Shown here piece after piece: positions 25,451 to 34,582 of a stretch of 64,000 bases of DNA. The DNA comes from Cyprinus carpio (taxonomy: Eukaryota > Chordata > Actinopteri > Cypriniformes > Cyprinidae): assembly GCF_018340385.1 (NCBI RefSeq), contig NC_056608.1:25157424-25221423 (forward strand), in the 5' to 3' direction. Position numbers and translations under genes: made by a program. Numbering within the stretch: the stretch's first letter is position 1; each line of letters starts with the position of its first letter. The notes beneath the pieces were generated by a model that had not been told where the DNA came from, ran no database searches, and saw nothing but the letters and a program-made list of their open reading frames with translations.

Positions 25451-26146
25451 AGACGCAGCCCACACACACACACAGGTGAGACGCAGCTCACACACACTCA
25501 CACTCTCCCGTGTGTGTGTGTGTGTGTTTAATGATGCTTGAACTCCAGAGCCGTCAGTCACCCCTGTGTGTCTGTGATGAAGATGTGCACGCCGTCCACT
25601 GATGATCAGCAGATATTATTTGTTTTCTGGTGTCCTTGATGAAATCGCGCGTCTGCTGCTGGATGTTGTGTAAGTCGAGGCTTGCGTACAGTGTGTGTTT
25701 GCACAGGGGCGTCTCGTCTGATGTACAGTGCGTTCTCATGCTGCATCTGCATGTTTCCTGAAGTGTGTGTTGTCTTCAGGGAGTTTGTGTTGAAACAGAA
25801 TAAGGTTATAGCTTGGTTGCGAATGATTAACCAGTGTCTTCATTATTCCAAAGAGACTTGAGAAATGTTTGTTTTTGTAATTTCTTTAGTTTATGTACTA
25901 TTATAGTATATATTACATTTTTGGATTAGCTTTTAATTTTATATTTTCAATTTTAATTTTAACTTAATTGTAAGTTTTATTAATTAACTTCTTTTTTAGT
26001 TTACTAAAAAAAACTACTATTGTGTGTGAGTGAGTGTGTGTGACTGTGTCTATGTGTGTGTGTGTGTAAGTGAGTGTGTGTGTGTCTGTGTCTGTGTGTT
26101 TGTGTGAGTGAATGTGTGTGACTGTCTAAGTGTGTGTGTGTGTGTC

Positions 26147-26177
<31 letters not shown>

Positions 26178-26185
26178 GTGAGAGA

Positions 26186-26234
<49 letters not shown>

Positions 26235-26567
26235 TGAGTGTGTGAGACTGTCTGAGTGAGTGTGTGTGTGTGTGAGAGAGTGAATGTGAGTGTGTGTGCG
26301 TGTGAGTGAATGTGTGTGACTGTGTCTAAGTGAGTGTGTCTAAGTGAGTGTGTGTGTGTGTGTGTGTGTGTGACTGTCTGAGTGAGTGTGTGTGTGTGTG
26401 TGTGAGAGTGAGTGAGTGTGTGACTGTCTTGAGTGAGTGAGTGTGTGTGAGTGAGTGTGTGTTACTGTGTGTGTGTGTGTGTGAGAGTGAGTGTGTGAGT
26501 GTGTGTGTGTGTGTGTGTGAGAGTGAGTGTGTTACTGTGTCTGAGTGTGTGTGTGTTGTTGTGTGTG

Positions 26568-26599
<32 letters not shown>

Positions 26600-28985
26600 A
26601 GAGAGAGTGAGTGTGTGTGTGTGTGACTGTGTCTGAGTGTGTGAGTGTGTGTGAGTGAGTGAGTGTGTGTGTGTGTGTTTCAAGTTTGGTTTCAGTTTAA
26701 TTTGGGTAATTTTAGTACTTCATCTTAATGTATTTCAGTTCTCATTTCATCTAAATTTACATATTTTTTTCCCTCTGATATTTATTTTATTTTATTTCAG
26801 CTTTATTAAAATTTTTAGTAGTTTTAGTTAAAAGCAGTGCAATAACTGGTAATAGCTCTGCCTTGAAAGGCTTTTCTTGTTCGTATCATATATTGTGTGA
26901 GGTTAAGCAGTAGTCCAGCAGTTCTTTAGGTGTTGTGTGTGTTGATGTGTGTTCAGGGGCCTCCTCAGATGCAGCAGATGATGCCCCGTCTCTTCACTCC
27001 TCAGCCACGGCCCGATCTTGCTGCTCCTGCTGGAGCTCCACGGCCGAGCCCGAGACCCTGTGTCTACCCACAACACCCTGCCACAGCTCCGGGTACCTGT
27101 CAATCAAATATATACACCAATCATTCAAACATTCAAACGTTTGCCGACGGTGAGGCTCCTCTGCTCACCAAATTGTTGATTACAAGATGTAAGTAAGAGG
27201 TCTGTCTAGACACATTGGTTTCAGTTCCTCAGCAGAAATAGCATCAGCTCTGTGTGCAAAAGAGAAAGTGCGTGAGGTGCAGGTGCAAAACATGTTCAGG
27301 TCAAAGTGTCTGAATAATTTCTGGTCCCAAATATTACTGGTAATCCACTGTTTTAAGAATTTTTGGGTGTAATATGTCACAGTTCACTTTATTTTGCTAT
27401 CCTCACTTACATAGTGTCCTAGTAAAATATGTCAAAATTATATCTGGTGTCTGAATAATTTTTGGTTTGACAGTAAGTAACAAAAATTATTATGCTTGTA
27501 ATATTGTTGGCCATATCACCGAGCCCTACCCCATCTTTTGAACAGTGGTGTGTTATTAGCAAACACGTGTATTTGATCAAAACCGTCTGCCTGTGATGCT
27601 TGGTTCCTGCAGGTTTTCCTCCGTCTCAGCCGTTTGCTCAGTCTGGTTCTCTCGGAGCTCCGGTGGGTTTCATGTCCGGCCCCTCGATGTCAGGGCCCTC
27701 AGTGCCGCCCTCCTCTCCCCCGGGCCCCATGATGCCCGCTCCGCCCGCCCCAGGGTTCCTCTCGCCCACGTCTCTGCCGGGTGGCCCGGTGCCCTTGTTT
27801 CCAGTGGCTGCTCCCGGCGGGGCCTATCTTCCTCTCGGAGCCGGGTATCCTCAGGGTGGCCCCGGAGCCCCAGGGGCCAAGAGCTTCAGCGGCGCCGGTG
27901 TCCCGCCTCCACCGACAGGTACCTGCAGACGTCTGGAGGAACCGCTGAACACAGCAGTGTCTCATCTGTGTGTTTATATTCATCCTGCTGTTTGATTTCC
28001 AGGATATTTCCCATGGCTGGTGTGCCACACAGAAGAGGAAGGTGACAGGGAGAGAGATGTGTGTGTGTGTGTGTGTTTATTAGGGCTGCCCTCGATTAAG
28101 GATTTTTCTGGTCGACTAGTAGTCGTTCATTTTAAGCACTAGTCGACTAATCGCACTTTTATTAATAAACTATATAAATCATCATAATGCGCCTTTAATT
28201 GCATACATAGCCTAATAAGCGCTCAAGCGCATGCATAAAGCTTGCCACAGCGAAGCTATGATTATCTTGTGTCAGGGTAAAACAGTGAGGAGGCTGCATT
28301 AACATTTTAATAAAGTGCTTGCTTTGTTTTCGGCTTTAGAGATGAATTCAGCGACAGTGACTCGTCATCTCCATAAGCATGCATGTTTCATACGGATTAC
28401 ATAATCTGAGAATATTTGGTTTAGGTTTCATCAGAAAGTAGACATTTCGCTCTCTATGGATGTGTTTTTTCATGTCTGTAAGGCAAGCAAACACAGAGTT
28501 TAGCACTTGAGTTCATAGAGACCGAGACGGCAGAAAGCGCATCCTGTTTGCTTTCATTATTTTACAAAAGCACAATGTTTCGTTTCAGATTTATTGCAGA
28601 TTTTGAAAGATGTATTACTCTTATCTGAATGACCAAAAATGAGGGTGCATTTTAAGAGCACATTTCTGAAGGTTAACATTTGATTGAGCGGCCATGTGAA
28701 GTTGCTAATGCTTACATATTTCAGATGATAAGTCATATTTGAGGTCGATGAATGATAGGCGAGTGTTTGGATGTCCTGCCTGATGTACTGTATTATTACC
28801 ACAGACCAGTCGTAACGATCTGTGTGACTTCGCCAATGTGGATTTTTATTTATAAATAAACTATAAACAAAACAACTAACCAACAAATAAAATTCTCTAA
28901 CTAACGGTCCTCTTCGTCTGTGAACTAACGGTTAGTAGACTATTAGGGGGCAGCCCTAGTGTTTATACTGTTCAATGCAGAGATA

Positions 28986-29021
<36 letters not shown>

Positions 29022-31318
29022 AAGAGGGACAGCGGGAATCCAAACTCAGCTCTTCTAATATTTAATGCTGACTGATTATGAGTCATTTACATATTCGCAC
29101 ACTGATCATGTGCTTCCTGTGTGATCGCTCAGTGCTGATTAGAGCTATGCTGTGTGAGATTTGCATTATATAAACAGACTAAGAAATGTCTACACTAATG
29201 TTAAAAGTTTGGGGTCGGTAAGATTTAACAAAAAAAAAAAAAAAAAAGATTCTGTTCATCAAGACTGCATTTATTTGCTCAAAAATACAGAAAAATAAAA
29301 ATTATTGAAGATTTTTGTAAAATATTTAATATAATATTTATATTTTTTGTATCAAATATTTTTTATAAAAAATATTTGAAAAAATAAGTAAATATTTCAA
29401 TTCAAAAATATTTATAAATAAAAAAATGATATTTGTTTTCGAAATATTACAGTTTCAAATAGCCTTTTTCTATGTGAACCTCTGTTAAACTGTAATTTAT
29501 TTCTGTGATGCACAGCTGTATTTTCAGCATCATTACTCCAGTCTTCAGTGTCACATGATCTTCAGAAATCATTCTAATATGATGATTTGCTGCTCAAGAA
29601 ACATTTCTGATTATAAATGTTGAAAACAGTTGTGCTGCACAATATTTTTGTGGATGCACAGATCAAAAGGAAGTTCAAAACAACAGCATCTATTTGAAAT
29701 GACCCCTAAACTTTTGAATGCTAGTGTAAGTCAGACAGAAAGAGACGCTACAGAGACACTTCAGTCACCCTCACAAACGTCTGTAAAGATGCAGTGACAT
29801 TCAGACATTTCTAACTGTGACTTGAGTGTCCAGATATGTTTATCTGCTGCTGTATTGATGCATGCAGTTATATTTAAATGCAGATATATGTTTTGGTGAC
29901 TGATGTGTGAATATTGTTTCTTCAGTTCAGGACGGGTGGAATGACCCTCCAGCTGTACGCGCCGGACAACGCAAGAAAAAGGTATTTGGAATTTGCCTAA
30001 CGATGTTACTTACAATAATGCATTCACCAGGAAACAATGTGACCTGTTTTCCACTGACATGATGCTGGAGCTGCTTCTCAATCTGGCTTTGTTCTGCATG
30101 TTTCTACCAAATAAACATTCACATTTGTGCATTTAATCTAAAGCAACTCGCACTCCATATAAGATGTACATATGAGTTCATGCATTCCCTGGGAATCAAA
30201 CCTATGGCTTTAGGGTTGCAAGCACCATGATCTACTGTCTAAGCTTCAGGAAGAAATATGAGTGCTACTTTATTTCATCTATCTGCAATAAAAATAATTT
30301 ATCTACAAATATTGCATGCAGTTGCATGTATCATATTAAATGTCATATCAAATCCAATGATTGCTTAAAAAATTAAAGTACTTTAAATGTTGAATTACGT
30401 TCTTTAAAGTAAAAAACAATAAATAAATGATTTACAAATATTGCATGCGTTTGCATGAAATATGTATTTTCATTGTTGTATTAAAATGACTGCTGTTTGT
30501 TATATCAGATTCAGTGATTGCATAAAAACCTTGAATTAAAATATGTTCTCAAAGATATAAAACAATAAATAAATCCAGTACATTTTTTATAAATATTGCA
30601 CGCATTTGCATGTTTTTTTATTTTAGTTTTTTTTTTTTATTATGGGTTAAAATAACTGGTGTTTCTTATTTAATTAAGGCTTTTTATACAATCATAGGAT
30701 TTCTTGACTTTTAATGCTAAAATATGTTCTCAAAAATATAAAACAATTAATGTTTTACATATATTTCATTTGTTATATTTTAAAATAACTGCTATTTGTT
30801 ATATTAAATTCTATGATTGCAGAATTTGTTTTCCTCAAAAAATAAAACAAACCGTGCACCATGTACTATTTATGAAAATGGACAGGTTATGTTTTACATC
30901 ATTGTTCAGCTCTCAGGTGGAAGCACGGTCTGACTGTATGCTCAGTGCCTGCTCAGAGTGTCATTGAACTGAACGCTGTGTGTGTGTGTGTTGTTCAGCT
31001 GCCAGAGAACTACACTCCCCCTGCTCCGATCACAGCACCGGTGATGGGTTTCCCGGCGGAGGCTCCTGTTCCTCAGGATCGGATCCAGGTGCCGCCCGGA
31101 GCCCCTCAGGAGCCCAGCAAGCAGGTCAGAGGTCATCAGGCCAAAGCCCATCAGATGAGCTTGTGTTTTTCATCACATTAACTGTGTGTGTGTTGTAGTC
31201 CTTACAGCAGCTTCCTGCCGAGCACGTGGGGCAGAAGGAAATCCCCGCCGAACACATGATCCTCAAGACCACCTTCAGCAGCCTGGTGCAGCGCTGTCAG
31301 CTGGCCGCCGCCGACCCG

Positions 31319-31353
<35 letters not shown>

Positions 31354-34300
31354 GACATTGCATACACAGCTCCCAAGAACTTTCTCAATCTGGCAAGCTC
31401 TAATCTGATTGCCTGTCTTTATGTAACCATCTGGAATTATTGCACAGGTTCAGATCTGTCCACAGAGACAGGGTCATGTTTACAAAGTACAGTCTGTTGC
31501 TCTAAAATTTGCCAAAGTTTGCCAAGTTAGTTGCATCATGTAAAGTACATTTGCTGAATAGGCTGCCACGGATCCAAAATTTCATTGTAATGATCTTTGA
31601 GCCACTTCTTCATGACAGATGCTCTCACACCAACCAGCCGTCATTCCTGAACAAGCGCTGCACTGCTGGAGACACGATTCTGTATCTGCTGATACGATTA
31701 GTCAATTAATGTTAGCTTAGGATCAAAAAACAGTGAAGTTCATTTTTTGGCCAATGAAGATTTTAGCAATTATTTAAAATGCATCTGATCCGATCCGATT
31801 TATGTCACTGCCAAAATTTTTGACTGTAGATATGAATAACACTGACACAATGATAAAGGCATGCATATTTGTAAAAAGGTGTTTTTCATTTTTCTTTTTC
31901 TACAGATCAACTTTTTTTTTTAAATATTAAGTGGATAAAAAATGATGTTTAATGGGGATTTTTTTTTTTATTGATAATTAGATCTAGAATTCTGAATTTA
32001 AAAAAAGTGCATAAATTACATTTATTTGAATAAATTTGGTGGAATCTGGTTGTTTTAGTTTCATAATTTTGATATTCAACTAAAAAAACATTAATACCCA
32101 TTTATTACCATTATTTATGCATGTTGAATCATTATATTTCTTGTAATGTCTATTCAGTGCTTTTCTCATTTAAAACAATAATGATTTTAAAGGATCTTTA
32201 CATTTACATTTAGTCATTTAGCAGACGCTTTTATCCAAAGCGACTTACAAAGGAGGACAATAGAAGCAATCAAAAACAACAAAAGAGCAATGATATATAA
32301 GTGCTATAACAAGTCTCAGTTAGTTTAATGCAGAACACAGAGCAAGGTTTTTTTTTTAAATTATATAATAAATAAAAAGAAAACAGATAGAATAGAAAAA
32401 GAACTGAGCGAGCTAGTGTTAAAGGCCTTTTTTGCTTTTTGTTAATTGTATAATAAATAATAAGAAAACTATAAAATACAAAAAGATTAGAAAAGCTAGT
32501 GTTAGTTTGTTTGTTTTTTAAGAAAAATAAGCAGTTAGTAGGTAAATATAGTGCAAGTCTAAAAGGGGCAACTTTTTCTTTTTTTAAAGAATAGAATTAG
32601 AATATAAAATTCAAGAGTTAAAATGTCAAATAAAGATGGAAGAGATGTGTTTTAGTAGTTTCTTGAAGATGGTAAGGACTCAGCTGCTGGGATTGAGTTG
32701 AGCAGGTTATTCCACCAGGAGGGAACATTTAATGTAGAAGTCCATGAAAGGGATTTTGTGCTTCTAAAGCGAAGTTCACTTGCAGAACACAAGCTTCTAG
32801 AGGGCACATAAGTCTGAAGTAATGAATTTAGGTAAAGGGGTGCAGAGCCAGTGGTGGTTTTGTAGGCAAACATTAATGCCTTGATTTTTTTTATGTGACT
32901 AGTTATTGGTGGCCAATTTATAAACAGAGGTGTGACGTGCATTCCTTTTGGCTCATTAAAAATTAATCTTGCTGCCGCGTTCTGGATTAATTGTAAAGGT
33001 TTGATAGAACTGGCTGGAAGACCTGCCAAGAGAGCGTTGCAATAGTCCAGCCTGGACAGAACAAGAGCATGAACAAGGAGTTATAAAGCATGTTCCCAAA
33101 GAAAGGGCCTGATCTTCTTAATGTTGAATAAAGCAAATCTGCAGGACCGGACAGTTTTAGCAATGTGGTCTGAGAAAGTCAGCTGATAATCAATCATAAC
33201 TCCAAGGTTTCTGGCTGTTTTTGAGGAGTTATGGTTGATGTACCTACTTGGATGGTGAAGTTGAAACGATGGGTTTAATGGAACCACAAGCAGTTCTGTC
33301 TTGGCAAGGTTGAATTGAAGATGATGGTCCTTCATTCAGCAAGAAATGTCTGTTAGACAAGCTGAGATGCGAGCAGCTACCGATGGATCATCAGGATGGA
33401 ATGAGAGGTAGAGCTGAGTGTCATCAGCACAGCAGTGATAAAAAAAGCCATGTTTCTGAATGACAGAACCTAGTGCTGCCACGTAGACAGAGAAGAGAAG
33501 TGGTCCAAGAACAGAGCCCTGAGGCACCCCAGTAGTTAGATGCTGCGACTTGGACACCTCACCTCTCCAAGATACTTTGAAGGACCTATCTGAGAGGTAA
33601 GACTCAAACCACTGGAGTGCGGTTCCTGAGATGCTCTTTGTCAGTAGGGTTGACAGGAGGATCTGGAGGTTAACCGTGTCAAAAGCAGCGGATAGATCCA
33701 ACAAGAGAAGTATTGAAGATTTAGAAGCCGCTCTTGCCAGTCTTAGGGCTTCAACAACTGAGAGCAGGGCAGTCTCGGTCGAATGTCCACTTCTGAAACC
33801 AGACTGGTTGCTGTCCAGGAGGTTGTTCTCCGGTCTGTAGTTTTCTAAAAGAGATGGGTTAATCTTTATAGGGGGAAATTTCTCAGCCTAGACTGACGAC
33901 TGATTAATTTGATCAATTCATTAAATTAATTAAAGTTTCTGCCTCAATAAAAGAAGCTGTGAGTTTTTGTGCAAGCAACATTAAGAAAAGCTATCATCAC
34001 AGAATATTGTTTTATACATTTGTTTTATATCAAATCAAAATCAGGGATGTCCAGAGTATGTATCTCATTTAAAACCACATTTGAAAGAAGATCATAATGG
34101 TTGCGAAAAATCAGGACATTATTTTTACGCCTATGCAACCAATCTGCATCTGAAAAATCCGATGCCAATGTAAGTGGGCAGATTTCTGATCAGAATGAGC
34201 TGCGAAGTGAACTGTACTTATTTATTTCATGTATGATTTTACCTTGCAGCAAACGAAGCGCAAACTGGATGATGCCTCCAAGCGTCTGGAGAGTCTGTAC

Positions 34301-34582
34301 GACAAACTGCGAGACCAAGCGGTGAGTTAAAGACGTTTATTCCCATCTCTTCAGTCTCTTAGATGTCCTAATAAACCCCTCCTGTGTCCTGCCGCCCGTC
34401 AGCTCTCTCCCAGCATCCTCGGCGGGCTGCACGAGATCAGCCGCTGCGTCAGCGCCCGCAACTATCAGCAGGGTCTGGAGGTTCACACGCAGGTGGTGAG
34501 CAGCAGCAACTTCAGCGAGATCTCTGCCTTCATGCCTGTCCTCAAAGTGCTCATGACCATCGCCAACAAGCTGGCCGTGTGA
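11932..34582 (+). CDS. sec31b: Protein transport protein Sec31B (COPII outer coat)
   Basis: Twenty-five coding exons recognised: 11932-12010, 12098-12221, 13704-13893, 13974-14069, 15244-15384, 15482-15624, 15708-15807, 16854-17015, 17090-17242, 17901-18125, 19700-19774, 20548-20634, 20706-20829, 20911-21088, 22513-22639, 22789-22934, 23035-23208, 24280-24411, 26957-27092, 27613-27918, 29926-29981, 30999-31124, 31199-31318, 34250-34321, 34403-34582. They give about 1150 codons (human SEC31B about 1180). Order: WD40 propeller (1-345; SEIYIWDLNN, WCFDVQWCPRNPALLSAASF), Sec13-binding blade (PPKWVRRPVGASF...FGGKLVTFEN), alpha-solenoid (to about 790), Pro/Gly-rich linker (820-1030; GWNDPP), and C-terminal helical domain ending KLAV. 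With Sec13 it forms the outer cage of ER-exit vesicles. Exon 14 lacks one base (see separate entry). Paralogue choice rests on the ndufb8 neighbour. Confidence 0.93.
12295..13290 (+). mobile_element. MITE copies ('caaaagtttgggRtcagtaaga' family), broken
   Basis: In sec31b intron 2 a left end starts at ACCGTTCAAAAGTTTGGGAG (about 12297) and breaks near 12380. A second, longer copy starts near 12880 (TTTGGGATCAGTAAGATTTT) and runs through CAGCATCATTACTCCAGTCT, AGTGTCACATGATCTTCAGA and GAACAGCATTTATTTGAAAT to about 13275. Further copies are at 29.2, 47.5, 55.0, 55.4 and 59.0 kb. A (CAAT)n run lies at 12650-12676 between the pieces. Confidence 0.7.
14605..14700. repeat. A-run followed by (AT)n
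   Basis: An uninterrupted A run of more than 30 followed by AT dinucleotides in sec31b intron 4. The rest of that intron (14070-15243) is AT-rich with a repeated word like 'taatgggt...ctaaatgg...tatatatctatacatgaggtca' recurring about every 80-110 bases between 14440 and 15100, a degenerate minisatellite. Confidence 0.75.
16290..16352. repeat. (AT)n microsatellite
   Basis: AT dinucleotide array in sec31b intron 7. A second array, (ATT)n, follows at about 16602-16640. The remainder of 15808-16853 is AT-rich intron with nothing else seen. Confidence 0.9.
17504..17842 (-). mobile_element. MITE copy 1 (GTGACCCTGGAGCACA family), minus orientation
   Basis: Starts GTGACACTTGAGCACAAAACCAG and carries TTGATATATTTATGGTAGGA and AATATCCTAATGATTTT. 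It matches five other copies in the window (18175, 23237, 41560, 42966, 59938). The family has about 25-bp inverted ends, GTGACCCTGGAGCACAAAAC at one end and GTGTCCCTGCAGCACAGAAG at the other, and no coding capacity. This copy sits 58 bp before sec31b exon 10 and has lost one terminus. Confidence 0.85.
18175..18580 (+). mobile_element. MITE copy 2 (GTGACCCTGGAGCACA family), plus orientation
   Basis: Runs from ACCCTGCGGCACAGAAGCAG to AAAATTGACCCTTACA and is the reverse complement of copy 1 over more than 300 bp. It starts 50 bp after sec31b exon 10, so the two copies form an inverted pair around that exon. The intron after it (18600-19490) is AT-rich with nothing further recognised. Confidence 0.85.
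19495..19575 (-). mobile_element. tRNA-like SINE fragment
   Basis: On the minus strand CATGGGTTCGATTCCCAGGG contains a good B-box (GGTTCGATTCC) of a tRNA-derived promoter, followed by AATGCGTGAACTC. Related pieces occur at 30135-30260 and 60480-60560. It lacks a full cloverleaf, so it is a SINE remnant rather than a tRNA gene. Confidence 0.5.
19880..20455. repeat. ATT/AAT-rich array in sec31b intron 11
   Basis: A long block built of AAT, ACT and ATT triplets, ending in a (TTA)n run at 20408-20450. Its tail carries TTAGTCACAGTATTCTTTAA, which recurs in the larger array of intron 14. Confidence 0.85.
20911..21088 (+). other. sec31b: sec31b exon 14 with an apparent one-base deletion
   Basis: Exon 13 ends in phase 1 (...PVSS g|). 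Exon 14 then gives DTDGL in that phase, but the conserved ISQALLVGNFEGAVDLCL and the rest of the exon are in the next frame. One base seems to be missing in the codon around 20922-20923. If one base is counted in, exon 14 ends exactly in the phase needed by exon 15 and the protein continues cleanly. Read literally, the frame runs into a stop soon after. Confidence 0.8.
21190..22480. repeat. Large (ATT)n array punctuated by AGTCACAGT units
   Basis: Intron 14 of sec31b holds about 1.3 kb of ATT-rich sequence. From 21780 to 22470 nearly pure (ATT)n is interrupted about 12-13 times by a short unit like TTAGTCACAGTATTATT, so a minisatellite with variable-length ATT spacers exists. It ends in (ATG)n at 22471-22485, 30 bp before exon 15. 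Long open frames here are Ile/Leu/Tyr or Asn repeats only. Confidence 0.95.
22936..22966. repeat. (CA)n directly after sec31b exon 16 donor
   Basis: The exon ends CTGGAG|GTCACACACACAC, so the 5' splice site itself is part of the CA run. The donor GTCACA is weak compared with GTRAGT. Confidence 0.9.
23237..23528 (+). mobile_element. MITE copy 3 (GTGACCCTGGAGCACA family), 3'-truncated
   Basis: Starts GTGTCCCTGCAGCACAGAAG, 28 bp after sec31b exon 17, and stops near ATATTGTCCTCCTAACAA, lacking the other terminus. The remaining intron (23530-24279) is AT-rich with an ATT-type composition and nothing else recognised. Confidence 0.85.
24380..24462. repeat. CA tract spanning the end of sec31b exon 18 and its donor
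   Basis: The last codons of exon 18 (NTHTPAAHTQ) are themselves CA-repeat. The donor CAG|GTGTGA is followed by CGCAGCT and more (CA)n. The same tail is present twice again at 25410-25500. Confidence 0.85.
24465..25250 (-). mobile_element. Degenerate LINE remnant with endonuclease-like C-terminus
   Basis: Read on the minus strand, broken frames give PDIVIINEVMK, FEVGCCSDLYMD, SKLLKYQPLVDLIHQLGH and IILVFGSLGHVHK (about 24920-24735). The spacing PD...FEV...K resembles the PD-(D/E)xK restriction-like endonuclease at the C-terminus of R2/NeSL/Rex6-type LINEs. Several stops and shifts show that it is dead. It sits inside a CA-rich part of sec31b intron 18. The superfamily is a guess from the motif pattern alone. 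Confidence 0.4.
25300..25530. repeat. CA-rich minisatellite with decoy splice donors
   Basis: CA arrays containing two copies of CACAGGTGAGACGCAGC (about 25443 and 25471). They resemble the exon 18 donor region at 24403-24425. Open frames here are repeat translations. Confidence 0.9.
26020..26681. repeat. (TGTGTGAGTGAGTG)n minisatellite
   Basis: About 660 bp of GT with interspersed GAGT, GACTGT and CTAAGT units, in sec31b intron 18, 275 bp before exon 19. Apparent reading frames on either strand are dinucleotide translations. Confidence 0.95.
28003..28041 (+). CDS. sec31b: Possible 39-nt cassette exon of sec31b
   Basis: After exon 20 and an 84-nt gap with branch-point-like and pyrimidine-rich sequence, an acceptor (TGATTTCCAG) is followed by 39 nt without stops and a usable donor AAG|GTGACA. 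Its phase (1 in, 1 out) matches exon 20 and exon 21, so inclusion would add GYFPWLVCHTEEE and keep the frame. Exon 20 can also join exon 21 directly in frame. I do not recall this peptide in mammalian Sec31, so it is either a fish-specific alternative exon or a chance structure. Confidence 0.4.
28081..28958. mobile_element. Non-autonomous hAT element with perfect 8-bp target duplication
   Basis: The 878-bp element starts TAGGGCTGCCC and ends GGGCAGCCCTA. It is flanked on both sides by GTGTTTAT (28073-28080 and 28959-28966). TIR sequence and an exact 8-bp duplication identify it as hAT superfamily. It carries no recognisable transposase. It lies in sec31b intron 20 only 40 bp after the possible cassette exon. 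Confidence 0.9.
28990..29020. repeat. (GT)n microsatellite
   Basis: GT run of about 30 bp shortly after the hAT element. A shorter run (28060-28076) precedes it. Confidence 0.85.
29200..29740 (+). mobile_element. MITE copy ('caaaagtttgggRtcagtaaga' family), near complete
   Basis: Left end TTAAAAGTTTGGGGTCGGTA and right end ACCCCTAAACTTTTGAATGCTAG are inverted versions of each other. The interior includes CAGCATCATTACTCCAGTCT and AACAGCATCTATTTGAAAT. No coding capacity. Confidence 0.8.
30135..30260 (-). mobile_element. tRNA-like SINE fragment
   Basis: Contains TTCATGCATTCCCTGGGAATCAAACC, the reverse of a degraded tRNA B-box region, preceded by AATCTAAAGCAACTCGCAC, which resembles the 'aaagcgacttac' motif of fish L2/SINE tails. 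The rest of the intron (30260-30998) is AT-rich with a loosely repeated 'aatattgcatgc..ttgcatg' word. Confidence 0.45.
31322..31352. repeat. (CA)n directly after sec31b exon 23 donor
   Basis: Exon 23 ends GACCCG|GTAACACACACAC, so the donor merges into a CA array. Confidence 0.9.
32198..33850 (-). pseudogene. 5'-truncated L2-type LINE with reverse transcriptase fragments
   Basis: On the minus strand three nearly abutting frames cover the C-terminal half of a reverse transcriptase: LDLSAAFDTVN and GVPQGSVLGPLLFSVYVAALG with the catalytic box now CADDTQLYLSF (33704-33336), MKDHHLQFNLAKTELLVV (33335-33081), and NAAARLIFNEPKG...SWWNNLL (33029-32652). Upstream, broken frames still show SGFRSGHSTETALLSVVEAL-like sequence up to about 33850, where the copy stops. 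The 3' end carries AGCAGACGCTTTTATCCAAA and an ATGTAAATGTAAA tail, typical of fish L2/CR1-clade LINEs. Stops and a lost stretch make it inactive. It lies antisense in sec31b intron 23. Confidence 0.85.

Noticed and set aside
28557..28886. hAT transposase frame on the minus strand
   Set aside because: The 109-codon frame has no BED finger or hAT dimerisation motif; the element is non-autonomous.
32652..33704. Host gene on the minus strand
   Set aside because: The protein is a reverse transcriptase of an L2-type LINE, truncated and broken, with the LINE 3' tail present.
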